In this document: positions 58,052 through 64,000 of the stretch, piece by piece
How positions within the stretch are numbered: the stretch's first letter is position 1
Layout of the letters: each line of letters starts with the position of its first letter
Assembly (NCBI RefSeq): GCF_025566965.1
Contig: NZ_JAOQJL010000017.1
Span: 14,202 to 78,201 of the forward strand
Length of the DNA: 64,000 bases
Direction: 5' to 3'
From: Blautia_A ammoniilytica
GTDB taxonomy: Bacteria; Bacillota; Clostridia; Lachnospirales; Lachnospiraceae
Made by a program: the position numbers and the translations under genes
The notes under the pieces: generated by a model
Database searches by the model: none
Told to the model about the DNA's origin: nothing
The model's input: only the letters and a program-made list of their open reading frames with translations

Positions 58052-59587
58052 ATGAATATAGCTGCCTATTGCCGAGTTTCCACCGATAAAGCTGACCAGC
58101 TCAACAGTCTGGAAGCGCAAAAAGAATTTTTCTCTGAGTACACCCAGCGTACCGGTGACAACTTAGTAAGATTATATGCTGACGAAGGAATTTCAGGTAC
58201 AAAAATAAAAAATCGAAAAGAATTTTTACGCATGATGGTAGATGCCGAGCATGGACTGTTTGATATGGTGGTTGTAAAGGATATTTCCCGTTTTGCAAGA
58301 AACACGGTTGACCTTCTGCAAAACGTCCGCAAGCTGAAAGCATTGGGTATCGAAACACAGTTCCTGACAGCCAATATGACCAGCATGGGAAACAGCGAAT
58401 TTGTCCTGACGATTTTTGGCGCACTGGCGCAGGAGGAAAGTGCTAATACTTCTAAGCGTGTAAAGTTCGGCAAGAAAATGAATGCAGAAAAGGGACGAGT
58501 TCCGAATATTGTGTACGGATATGATAAAACCATCGGTGATTACTTTAATTTGGCAATCAATGAGGAAGAAGCAGCTGTTATCCGTCAGATTTATAGATGG
58601 TATATCGAAGAAGGTTACGGTGCCGCCAAAATTGCGAATATGCTGAATGCCAAGGGCATCCGGACAAAGCGTAATTGCCAGTGGAGCCAGAATGCAACCT
58701 GCCGGATTCTGACAAATGAGCTTTATACCGGTAAAATCATCAATGGTAAGCAGGAAGTAGCTGACTTCCTGACCGGACAGAGAACGGAAAAAGATGAAAC
58801 GGAGTGGATGGTAACAGAACGTCCGGAACTGCGGATTATTGAGCCGGAAATGTATGAAAAGGCACAGGAGATTTTGGAGTCCAGAAGCAAGGCTTTTAAA
58901 TTAACGAAGGAACGGCAGAGCAATAAGTATTTGTTTTCTACTCTGATTAAATGTAAGGAGTGTGGCTGGTCTTTCCGACGAACGGTTCGTACCTATAAGA
59001 ATACCTATATTCGCTGGGTCTGCTCCGGTCATAATGGTCGTGGTGCGGATAGCTGCCCCAATGCGCAGACAGTAGACGAAGAAGAGCTGATTGAAGTTTT
59101 ATCCGAATATTTTTCCGAGCTGCTGAAAGCAAAGAAAAATGTAATTCGTCATGTGACGAGTGAATTTCAACGGGTTTACAAGGCGAAAGACGAGAATCTG
59201 AATTACGAAAAGGAACTGAATGCACAGCTTCGCAAGCTTCAAAAGATGCGTCAGAAATATATGGATATGTACACAGACGATCTCATTACCCGTGAGGAAT
59301 TGAATGAAAAAATCGGCGGAACAAAACAGGAAATCGAGCGTCTGGAAAATGAGTTGAAAATGGTTGCCTATCATCTGACAAAAGGAGAACAGCTGGAAAC
59401 AATCCTGAATCGTACTTTTAAAGAGATTGAAGATATTTCAGATGTCCGCCAGATGACCAATGCACAGCTAAAACGCATAATCCAGAAAATCGAAGTGGAC
59501 AAGGATGGTAATGTAGATATTTATTTACGCATCTTTGGAGATTTGGGCCTAGATGAAACCGTTCTAATTAGTGACAACCAAACATAA
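58052..59587 (+). CDS. Large serine recombinase, site-specific integrase/excisionase of the element
   Basis: A 511-residue large serine recombinase. The resolvase-type catalytic domain has the nucleophile Ser10 in YCRVSTDK and the Arg-rich VVVKDISRFARN; the recombinase domain follows (GYDKTIGDYFNLAINEEEA), then a zinc ribbon (CKECGWSFRR ... CSGHNGRGADSCPN) and a coiled coil of about 390-450. It should integrate the element in spoIIID and cut it out, the role of SpoIVCA (CisA) at the sigK skin element. Its TAA stop (59585-59587) is completed by spoIIID flank DNA; in the excised circle the frame would continue for 14 more residues. AGGAAGG precedes the ATG. A separate promoter drives it. Confidence 0.95.
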   Translation: MNIAAYCRVSTDKADQLNSLEAQKEFFSEYTQRTGDNLVRLYADEGISGTKIKNRKEFLRMMVDAEHGLFDMVVVKDISRFARNTVDLLQNVRKLKALGIETQFLTANMTSMGNSEFVLTIFGALAQEESANTSKRVKFGKKMNAEKGRVPNIVYGYDKTIGDYFNLAINEEEAAVIRQIYRWYIEEGYGAAKIANMLNAKGIRTKRNCQWSQNATCRILTNELYTGKIINGKQEVADFLTGQRTEKDETEWMVTERPELRIIEPEMYEKAQEILESRSKAFKLTKERQSNKYLFSTLIKCKECGWSFRRTVRTYKNTYIRWVCSGHNGRGADSCPNAQTVDEEELIEVLSEYFSELLKAKKNVIRHVTSEFQRVYKAKDENLNYEKELNAQLRKLQKMRQKYMDMYTDDLITREELNEKIGGTKQEIERLENELKMVAYHLTKGEQLETILNRTFKEIEDISDVRQMTNAQLKRIIQKIEVDKDGNVDIYLRIFGDLGLDETVLISDNQT

Positions 59588-59750
59588 AGATGTGACAGAG
59601 CGTCTGGCGTCTATTCGTCCGTCTTTGGCAGAACGGACACGGGAGGTATTGGAGGTGAACAAGCAGGAACGACATATCCGGGGCGGACTGGCTACAAGGG
59701 AGAAGTACCTGCATCTTCATGAAAAATATCCAGAGCAGGATGGTGGTTAA
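59582..59750 (+). pseudogene. spoIIID: spoIIID, 3' part (with attR core)
   Basis: From the ACATA core at 59582-59586 the sequence continues KDVTERLASIRPSL, NKQERHIRGGLATREKYLHL and ends at TAA 59748-59750. These match the second half of SpoIIID (B. subtilis has STVHKDLTERL and RHLRGGEAT). It has no start codon or ribosome site of its own and cannot be translated in place. Fused in frame to the 5' part at 44779-44893 it gives a 92-residue protein, against 93 in B. subtilis. All codons are intact. Confidence 0.93.
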
Positions 59751-59807
59751 ATATGCAGCAGCCTCGATTCCGGGGCTGTAGTATCGTGCTGAGATATAGG
59801 GCAAGGG

Positions 59808-59836
59808 TTGAATCTGCTGGGAAGCTATTGTATAAT
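59808..59836 (+). promoter_or_regulatory. Promoter of the small gene at 59896
   Basis: TTGAAT (59808-59813), 17-bp spacer, TATAAT (59831-59836). A short hairpin (CAGCCTC...GGGGCTG, about 59758-59778) precedes it and may end the spoIIID transcript. Confidence 0.75.
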
Positions 59837-59895
59837 TTGGGTAATTATTTGGTGAGTAAGAAGGAGAAAACAGAGATAAATCGGAGGTACAGCAT

Positions 59896-60150
59896 ATGCG
59901 GCTGACAAAGGTACAGGATGCATTACAGAAAAAGAAAATTAAATATGAATATACAGAAGTAGATAATTGCGGAAGCCTGGATTTTTTATTCCGGGGCCTG
60001 AAATTTCATGTGTGGGAATATGAAGATAAGGTCTGGGGAGCAGAAACCAATGTTTTTGAAGCTGGCAGAAGCCAGGATATAGAAGGGGATTATGAAGAAG
60101 TGATTTCAAAAGAGATCCTCAGCTGGCCGGACATGCTGCCTGGAACATGA
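59896..60150 (+). CDS. Small conserved hypothetical protein
   Basis: An 84-residue acidic soluble protein (RLTKVQDALQKKKIKYEYTE, FHVWEYEDKVWGAETNVFEA). No known domain is recognised; its pattern of aromatic and acidic residues looks like a conserved Lachnospiraceae protein. A good promoter at 59808 and GGAGG before the ATG support it as a real gene. It lies just behind the split spoIIID on the chromosome, so it is probably the original downstream neighbour. A microsatellite and a hairpin follow. Confidence 0.7.
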   Translation: MRLTKVQDALQKKKIKYEYTEVDNCGSLDFLFRGLKFHVWEYEDKVWGAETNVFEAGRSQDIEGDYEEVISKEILSWPDMLPGT

Positions 60151-60156
60151 TGTATG

Positions 60157-60175
60157 TGATGTGATGTGATGTGAC
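60157..60175. repeat. GATGT pentanucleotide repeats
   Basis: TGATG units are repeated about four times directly after the stop codon of the small gene, a short slippage tract. Confidence 0.7.
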
Positions 60176-60187
60176 ATGCCAGGAAAA

Positions 60188-60210
60188 ACGGCAGAGTCAA
60201 TGCCGTATTT
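60188..60210 (+). terminator. Probable terminator
   Basis: ACGGCA-GAGTCAA-TGCCGT stem followed by ATTTCT; weak T-run. Confidence 0.5.
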
Positions 60211-60249
60211 CTCCTTAACATGTGCGGTTTTTTCAAGGAAGTGTATAAT

Positions 60250-61203
60250 TTGAAAATAATTAGAAAACAGAAAAAAGGAATCCGACGATTTGGATTGATT
60301 TTAATCTGCATGATAATGATAGGGTGTACAGGCTGTGGTAGCAGTGGAAAAAAAGAAGGGCAGGCAGAGGCAGCAGGTCCGGCCAGGCCTTCCAAAGCTC
60401 CTGAAATTGCACAGGAAATGCCGGAAGAAGTTACTGTAGTAAGACCAAGTATAAATCCATCTTTAAGTCCTGAGCCAACGGCTGTCTCCACATCTGTAAT
60501 TGCGGTCAGTGCCACTCCAGAGATAAGCAGTGAACCAGAGATCAGTGCGGCTCCTGTTGTGAGTGTCACGCCTCCGCCGGAAATGAGTCCAGTGCCCACC
60601 ATAACTCAGGCGCCTACCATTACCCCGGCGAAGCGAAAGCCTGAGCAGTCTTCAGAAGAAGGTACTCTAAGCAGACCTGACCATCCGGATACGGTGACGA
60701 ATGATAAGCTGATCTTTGTGGGCGATTCCAGGACAGAAGGGATCCGTGATGCAGTAGGAGATGACAGTGTCTGGTCTTGTCTTTCAGGAAAAGGGTATGA
60801 CTGGATGGTGCAGACTGGAGTACCGCAGATCGAAGATGAGATCGAGAAAAACACGGCCATTATTTTTTTGATGGGAGTAAATGACCCTTTCAATGTAAAT
60901 AATTATATCAATTACATTAATGAAAAGGCCTACGAATGGGCGGCAATAGGAGCCCAGACATATTTTGTGTCTGTAGGACCGGTTGAGAAGGATCCCTATA
61001 TAACCAATGCGCAGATTGAAAGCTTTAACACATCTATGGAGAATAATCTTTCCGGAGTGAAATACATTGATGTTTATACCCATCTTGTGGAAAATGGGTA
61101 TGCTACTGTGGATGGTCTGCATTATCCGGCAAATGTATCCATAGAAATATACAATTACATTTTGGAAAATCTGGAGGAAGTAAGAAGCGGTATCTGGGGA
61201 TAG
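60250..61203 (+). CDS. SGNH-hydrolase lipoprotein
   Basis: A 317-residue surface lipoprotein. The N-terminus has a basic region, a hydrophobic core and MIGC-TGC, a probable lipobox. A Pro/Thr/Ser-rich linker of ~100 residues follows, then an SGNH hydrolase domain with S160 in FVGDSRT, MGVNDP and the closing Asp-Gly-Leu-His (TVDGLHYP). It shares this domain design with the InlB-repeat protein at 41473 and may deacylate envelope glycans; this is inferred. Frames upstream allow ATG 60220 or GTG 60241, but AAGGAAG lies 8 bases before TTG at 60250, making TTG the likely start. Confidence 0.78.
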   Translation: MKIIRKQKKGIRRFGLILICMIMIGCTGCGSSGKKEGQAEAAGPARPSKAPEIAQEMPEEVTVVRPSINPSLSPEPTAVSTSVIAVSATPEISSEPEISAAPVVSVTPPPEMSPVPTITQAPTITPAKRKPEQSSEEGTLSRPDHPDTVTNDKLIFVGDSRTEGIRDAVGDDSVWSCLSGKGYDWMVQTGVPQIEDEIEKNTAIIFLMGVNDPFNVNNYINYINEKAYEWAAIGAQTYFVSVGPVEKDPYITNAQIESFNTSMENNLSGVKYIDVYTHLVENGYATVDGLHYPANVSIEIYNYILENLEEVRSGIWG

Positions 61204-61217
61204 AACAGGCAGGAAAA

Positions 61218-62273
61218 TCAGTTTTTTGTGTCTGTAACAGGGATTTCTTTTTGGAAGCCTTTGGTATAATGCATTTCATAATCGTCTGTGATAAACACTG
61301 CCTGAACATTGTCCAGGGATTCTGCATAGGTAAGCCCATCTTCTAATCCAAGGGCAAAACAACTAGTACTTAAAGCATCGCCCATCACGGACTGATCACA
61401 GACAATAGTAACGGAAATCAAGCCGTTCTGGTATGGATAGCCTGTTTTAGGATTCAGGATATGATGGTAAGATTTGCCATTGTATTGGAAACAGCGTTCA
61501 TAAATACCGGAAGATACTACAGACTTATTCGTGATATCCATAATGGCTTCTGTTTCATTGCGATCTGCAAAAGGCTTTTGGATGCCTATTTTGAAAGGAG
61601 TTCCGTCAGGCTTTTTTCCTATGCAAAGAACATTTCCACCCAGGTTAATGATCCCGCTTTCTACACCTTGGGATACAAGATACTCTTTAATACGGTCAGC
61701 AATGTATCCCTTTGCTACAGCACCCAGATCAATCTGGATATCAGGAGAATCAAAGGTAATGATCCGATCCTGCAGATTTATATGCTGATAGCCACAGGAA
61801 GAAAGGGCAGTGTGAATGGCACTGTATTCAGGTGGAATCGGATTTTCAGCTGTAAAATTCCAAAGAGATGTGAGAGGTGCAATGGCAATGTCAAAGGCAC
61901 CTTGGGTAGCTTCTGAATAGGAAAGGCCGGTGGCAATCAGATCGGCAAGGGGCTGGGATATCTGGTAGGAATTTTCCCTGCCATCCACATGGGAAAGCTT
62001 ACGGTGATTCAATTGATAAAGCTCACTTGTTTCAAGTGTACGGCTGAATATTTTTTCGTACTTATCACAAAGTGCCATGGAATGATCCAGAAGGGTCTGA
62101 TCCTGTGAATCATAAATTGTAATGGTAACAACCGTGTTCAGCTTCAGGGAGGTTTCCTGAAGGGGCTGGGAGGTATCTTGGGAATTTTGCAGGGAGCTGT
62201 CTGTATTTTTACATCCGGATAAAAAGACAGTGCACAACAGCAAAAGAATAATATAAGAAAAATGTCTGTTCAT
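61218..62273 (-). CDS. apbE: FAD:protein FMN transferase, ApbE lipoprotein
   Basis: A 351-residue lipoprotein (lipobox LSGC in LLLLCTVFLSGCKNTD) that attaches FMN to a Thr in target proteins such as RnfG/RnfD, NqrC or extracellular flavoproteins outside the membrane. Family motifs: IDLGAVAKGYIADRI (Mg/FAD site), GIINLGGNV, HHILNPKTGYP and DALSTSCFALG. The frame opens at 62321, but AGGAAAG and the signal-peptide start support the ATG at 62273. No flavoprotein target gene lies next to it. It converges on the SGNH lipoprotein gene with only 14 bp between stops. Confidence 0.92.
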   Translation of the reverse strand: MNRHFSYIILLLLCTVFLSGCKNTDSSLQNSQDTSQPLQETSLKLNTVVTITIYDSQDQTLLDHSMALCDKYEKIFSRTLETSELYQLNHRKLSHVDGRENSYQISQPLADLIATGLSYSEATQGAFDIAIAPLTSLWNFTAENPIPPEYSAIHTALSSCGYQHINLQDRIITFDSPDIQIDLGAVAKGYIADRIKEYLVSQGVESGIINLGGNVLCIGKKPDGTPFKIGIQKPFADRNETEAIMDITNKSVVSSGIYERCFQYNGKSYHHILNPKTGYPYQNGLISVTIVCDQSVMGDALSTSCFALGLEDGLTYAESLDNVQAVFITDDYEMHYTKGFQKEIPVTDTKN

Positions 62274-62391
62274 ATGAAATCGTTTCTTTCCTGCAGGATA
62301 TTTTGGCGTACCTTCCTGCATAAGGAAAGTATACCAGAAAAAGAAGGCCAGGCACAGCAGGAAATAAAATAAGTTTTAAGGGGAGATTACG

Positions 62392-62574
62392 ATGGAAAAA
62401 GGAACTAATTGTGAGTATTGTGTAAATTATTCTTATGATGAGGATTATGAGTGCTATACATGTGAAGTGAATCTGGATGAAGATGAGATGGCACATTTTA
62501 TTACAGGAAATTTCAGACAATGTCCTTATTTTAAAATGGGGGACGAATATCGGGTAGTGCGAAAACAGATGTAA
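62392..62574 (+). CDS. Small Cys-rich protein (DUF6472-like)
   Basis: A 60-residue acidic protein with four Cys in the first 30 residues (CEYCVNYSYDEDYECYTCEV) and another in FRQCPYF. The layout fits DUF6472, a small family common in Lachnospiraceae (from memory). The Cys pattern suggests a zinc or Fe-S site. GGGGAG precedes the ATG. Function unknown. Confidence 0.75.
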   Translation: MEKGTNCEYCVNYSYDEDYECYTCEVNLDEDEMAHFITGNFRQCPYFKMGDEYRVVRKQM

Positions 62575-62631
62575 AAGCATCCAGATAAGGTACAGAAGTA
62601 ACGGGAGATGCAAAAATTTTTAATTAAGGTA

Positions 62632-62660
62632 TTGACATATCTGGAAAAAGATGATATTGT
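62632..62660 (+). promoter_or_regulatory. Promoter of the rplJ-rplL operon
   Basis: TTGACA (62632-62637), 17-bp spacer, TATTGT (62655-62660). Confidence 0.8.
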
Positions 62661-62665
62661 TCTTT

Positions 62666-62780
62666 AGAACGCTGCCGAAGACAGTAGGTGCCGTATGGCA
62701 TAAGGTTTAAAACGCCTACCGAGGAATAAGTATTCTTATAAGAGATTACTGGAACCTTACTGTCATGCAGTAAGGTTTTT
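62666..62780 (+). promoter_or_regulatory. Ribosomal protein L10 leader with attenuator
   Basis: The leader has the L10-leader signature GCTGCCGAAGACAGTAGG, then CGCCTACCGAGGAATAAG, which pair to make the L10(L12)4 binding site. It ends in an intrinsic terminator ACCTTACTG-TCATG-CAGTAAGGT (62754-62776) plus T5. Excess L10 complex should bind and favour termination before rplJ. Confidence 0.92.
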
Positions 62781-62881
62781 ATATTGCAGGAAAGCATGTG
62801 CTTTCTGGTAATAAAAACCCTCCGGGTAGAGTCTCATTGTGACGGCGGTATATCAAAATCTATAAGGAGGTGTACCATTTC

Positions 62882-63424
62882 ATGGCAAAAGTAGAACTGA
62901 AACAACCAATCGTAAATGAAATTTCTGACAGCATTAAAGACGCACAGGCAGTAGTTCTGGTTAACTACAGTGGTCTTACTGTTGAGCAGGATACAGTTTT
63001 ACGTAAAGAGTTAAGAGAGTCTGGTGTACAGTACAAGGTTTACAAGAACACTATGATGCATCGTGCATTTGAAGGTACTGCATGCGAGGATCTGATTCAG
63101 CATTTACATGGAACAAATGCTCTGGCTATCTCTGATACAGATGCAACTGCTCCTGCAAGAATTCTTGCAAAATATGCAAAACAGTATCCGGCTCTTGAGT
63201 TAGTAGCTGGTATTGTTGAAGGCAACTACAATGATCAGGCAGGAATTCAGGCACTGTCCCAGATTCCTTCCAGAGACGAACTTCTTGGAAAACTTCTTGG
63301 AAGCATCCAGTCTCCGATCACAAACTTCGCTCGTGTGCTTAAGCAGATTGCAGAAGCAGGCGGAGAGAGCGCAGCACCTGCTGCAGAAGAAGCAGCTGAG
63401 GCTGAGGCACCGGCAGCAGAATAA
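62882..63424 (+). CDS. rplJ: 50S ribosomal protein L10
   Basis: A 180-residue ribosomal protein forming the base of the L7/L12 stalk. The N-terminal domain includes AVVLVNYSGLTVEQDTVLR and VYKNTMMHRAF, and the C-terminal helix, to which L12 dimers attach, ends in an Ala/Glu-rich tail. AAGGAGG lies before the ATG at 62882; a GTG four codons earlier (62870) overlaps the ribosome site region and is less likely. First gene of the operon with rplL. Confidence 0.97.
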   Translation: MAKVELKQPIVNEISDSIKDAQAVVLVNYSGLTVEQDTVLRKELRESGVQYKVYKNTMMHRAFEGTACEDLIQHLHGTNALAISDTDATAPARILAKYAKQYPALELVAGIVEGNYNDQAGIQALSQIPSRDELLGKLLGSIQSPITNFARVLKQIAEAGGESAAPAAEEAAEAEAPAAE

Positions 63425-63500
63425 TCTGGCCGGTTATATCATGATCCCCTATAGAGGGAAAATTCATTATTAATAAAATTATAAAATGGAGGTAATTGAA

Positions 63501-63872
63501 ATGGCAAAGTTAACAACTGAAGAATTTATTGCGGCAATCAAAGAATTATCCGTATTAGAGTTAAATGATTTAGTAAAAGCTTGTGAAGAAGAGTTCGGCG
63601 TATCCGCAGCAGCAGGTGTTGTTGTTGCAGCAGCAGGACAGGCAGAGGCAGCTGAGGAGAAAGATGAGTTTGACGTAGAGCTGACAGAAGTTGGCCCGAA
63701 CAAAGTTAAAGTTATCAAAGTTGTTCGTGAAGTAACAGGTTTAGGTCTGAAAGAGGCTAAGGCTGTTGTTGATGGCGCTCCGAAAGCAGTTAAAGAGGGT
63801 GCTTCCAAAGCAGAGGCTGAGGATATCAAGGCTAAACTTGAGGCAGAAGGCGCTAAAGTTACTCTTAAATAA
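63501..63872 (+). CDS. rplL: 50S ribosomal protein L7/L12
   Basis: A 123-residue stalk protein that recruits translation GTPases. N-terminal dimerisation region KLTTEEFIAAIKELSVLELN, an Ala-rich hinge (GVVVAAAGQAEA) and the C-terminal domain NKVKVIKVVREVTGLGLKEA with the G-factor-binding KAVVDGAPKAV. TGGAGG is spaced for the ATG at 63501; the frame opens five codons earlier. Terminated by a stem at 63921. Confidence 0.98.
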   Translation: MAKLTTEEFIAAIKELSVLELNDLVKACEEEFGVSAAAGVVVAAAGQAEAAEEKDEFDVELTEVGPNKVKVIKVVREVTGLGLKEAKAVVDGAPKAVKEGASKAEAEDIKAKLEAEGAKVTLK

Positions 63873-63920
63873 TTTTTGCCTTTTATGCCCCCCGCAAATG
63901 CTTGCTTCGCAAGGGCACTG

Positions 63921-63955
63921 AAAAACTTCCATTTTTTCTTAAGTGGAAGTTTTTC
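63921..63955 (+). terminator. Terminator of the rplJ-rplL operon
   Basis: AAAAACTTCCA (63921-63931) pairs with TGGAAGTTTTT (63944-63954), then CTTTT. A smaller hairpin CTTGC-TTC-GCAAG lies just before it. Confidence 0.85.
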
Positions 63956-64000
63956 TTTTATATTTTTTCAATTTTTTTTTAGAAAAAGCACAAAAAAGCT

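Larger units (their letters stand above)
44889..59586. mobile_element. 14.7-kb integrative element inserted in spoIIID
   Basis: The element is bounded by ACATA at 44889-44893 and 59582-59586, which are 14,693 bp apart, and exactly fills the break in spoIIID. Gene content, left to right: tnpV, blaI/blaR1-type pair, orphan winged-helix protein, Zn-ribbon protein (minus), excisionase, MobV-type relaxase, CHC2 primase, VapE helicase, small conserved protein, an AT-rich cassette of three genes, and a large serine recombinase at the right edge. No type IV secretion genes are present, so it is best seen as an integrative mobilizable element of the Tn4451 style. Joining the flanks at ACATA gives an uninterrupted 92-codon spoIIID. 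Confidence 0.9.

Noticed and set aside
44894..59581. The element considered as a full conjugative element (ICE)
   Set aside because: No coupling protein, VirB4-like ATPase or other type IV secretion gene is present; only a relaxase and excisionase, so mobilizable is the better term.
60220..60249. ATG 60220 or GTG 60241 as start of the SGNH lipoprotein
   Set aside because: The ribosome site AAGGAAG is at about 60235-60241, placing the start at TTG 60250, which also gives a normal lipoprotein signal peptide.

Overview
This window looks like a chromosomal segment of a Gram-positive, spore-forming gut Clostridium of the family Lachnospiraceae (Blautia/Dorea-like; genus inferred from protein style, not proven). 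The reasons are a T-box before ileS, a CIRCE-controlled Hsp20, an L10 leader before rplJ-rplL, SpoIIID, a TSCPD protein, class-2 GalT, Gram-positive type lipoproteins and strong AGGAGG ribosome sites throughout.

Layout. 1-1.9 kb: a partial XRE-type membrane regulator, then degraded mobile-element debris (an AlbA_2 fragment, the broken C-terminus of a tyrosine integrase with a 53-nt insert, palindromes). 1.9-15.1 kb: ordinary chromosome: hsp20, a DEDD exonuclease, a D,D-carboxypeptidase, a T-box-ileS-glgP unit, a PIG-L deacetylase, an sdpI/sdpR-like pair with two palindromic operators, a beta-CASP metallo-hydrolase and a TSCPD protein. 15.3-33.5 kb: a large purine (xanthine/urate type) catabolic region: three xanthine-dehydrogenase subunits, a YgeY-type hydrolase, SsnA-type amidohydrolase, a YgeV-like AAA+ regulator lacking the sigma-54 loop, a BMP-type nucleoside/purine ABC importer, a second amidohydrolase, a creatininase-family protein, a PreA-like flavoprotein, dihydropyrimidinase and a PII protein. 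Together these could import a purine, hydroxylate it, open its rings and release nitrogen. 33.7-44.6 kb: mtnN, an unknown protein plus methyltransferase, a large surface protein, galK-galT, an InlB-repeat SGNH hydrolase and a YeiH-type transporter.

44.8-59.75 kb is the most striking part: spoIIID, the mother-cell sporulation regulator, is split after codon 38 by a 14.7-kb integrative element bounded by a 5-bp repeat. Removing the element at that repeat restores a 92-codon in-frame spoIIID, as in the skin element of sigK. The element carries TnpV, BlaI/BlaR1, an orphan winged-helix protein, an excisionase, a MobV-type relaxase, a CHC2 primase and VapE helicase next to iteron-like repeats, an AT-rich three-gene cassette (AlbA_2/ATPase, DGQHR-like, HEPN-like) that may be a defence system, and a large serine recombinase whose stop codon is formed by the right junction. 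No conjugation machinery is seen, so it is probably mobilizable rather than self-transmissible.

59.8-64 kb returns to chromosome: a small conserved protein, an SGNH lipoprotein, ApbE, a cysteine-rich DUF6472-like protein and the rplJ-rplL operon. No rRNA, tRNA or CRISPR array was found. All family names are from reading the sequence; no database search was possible.
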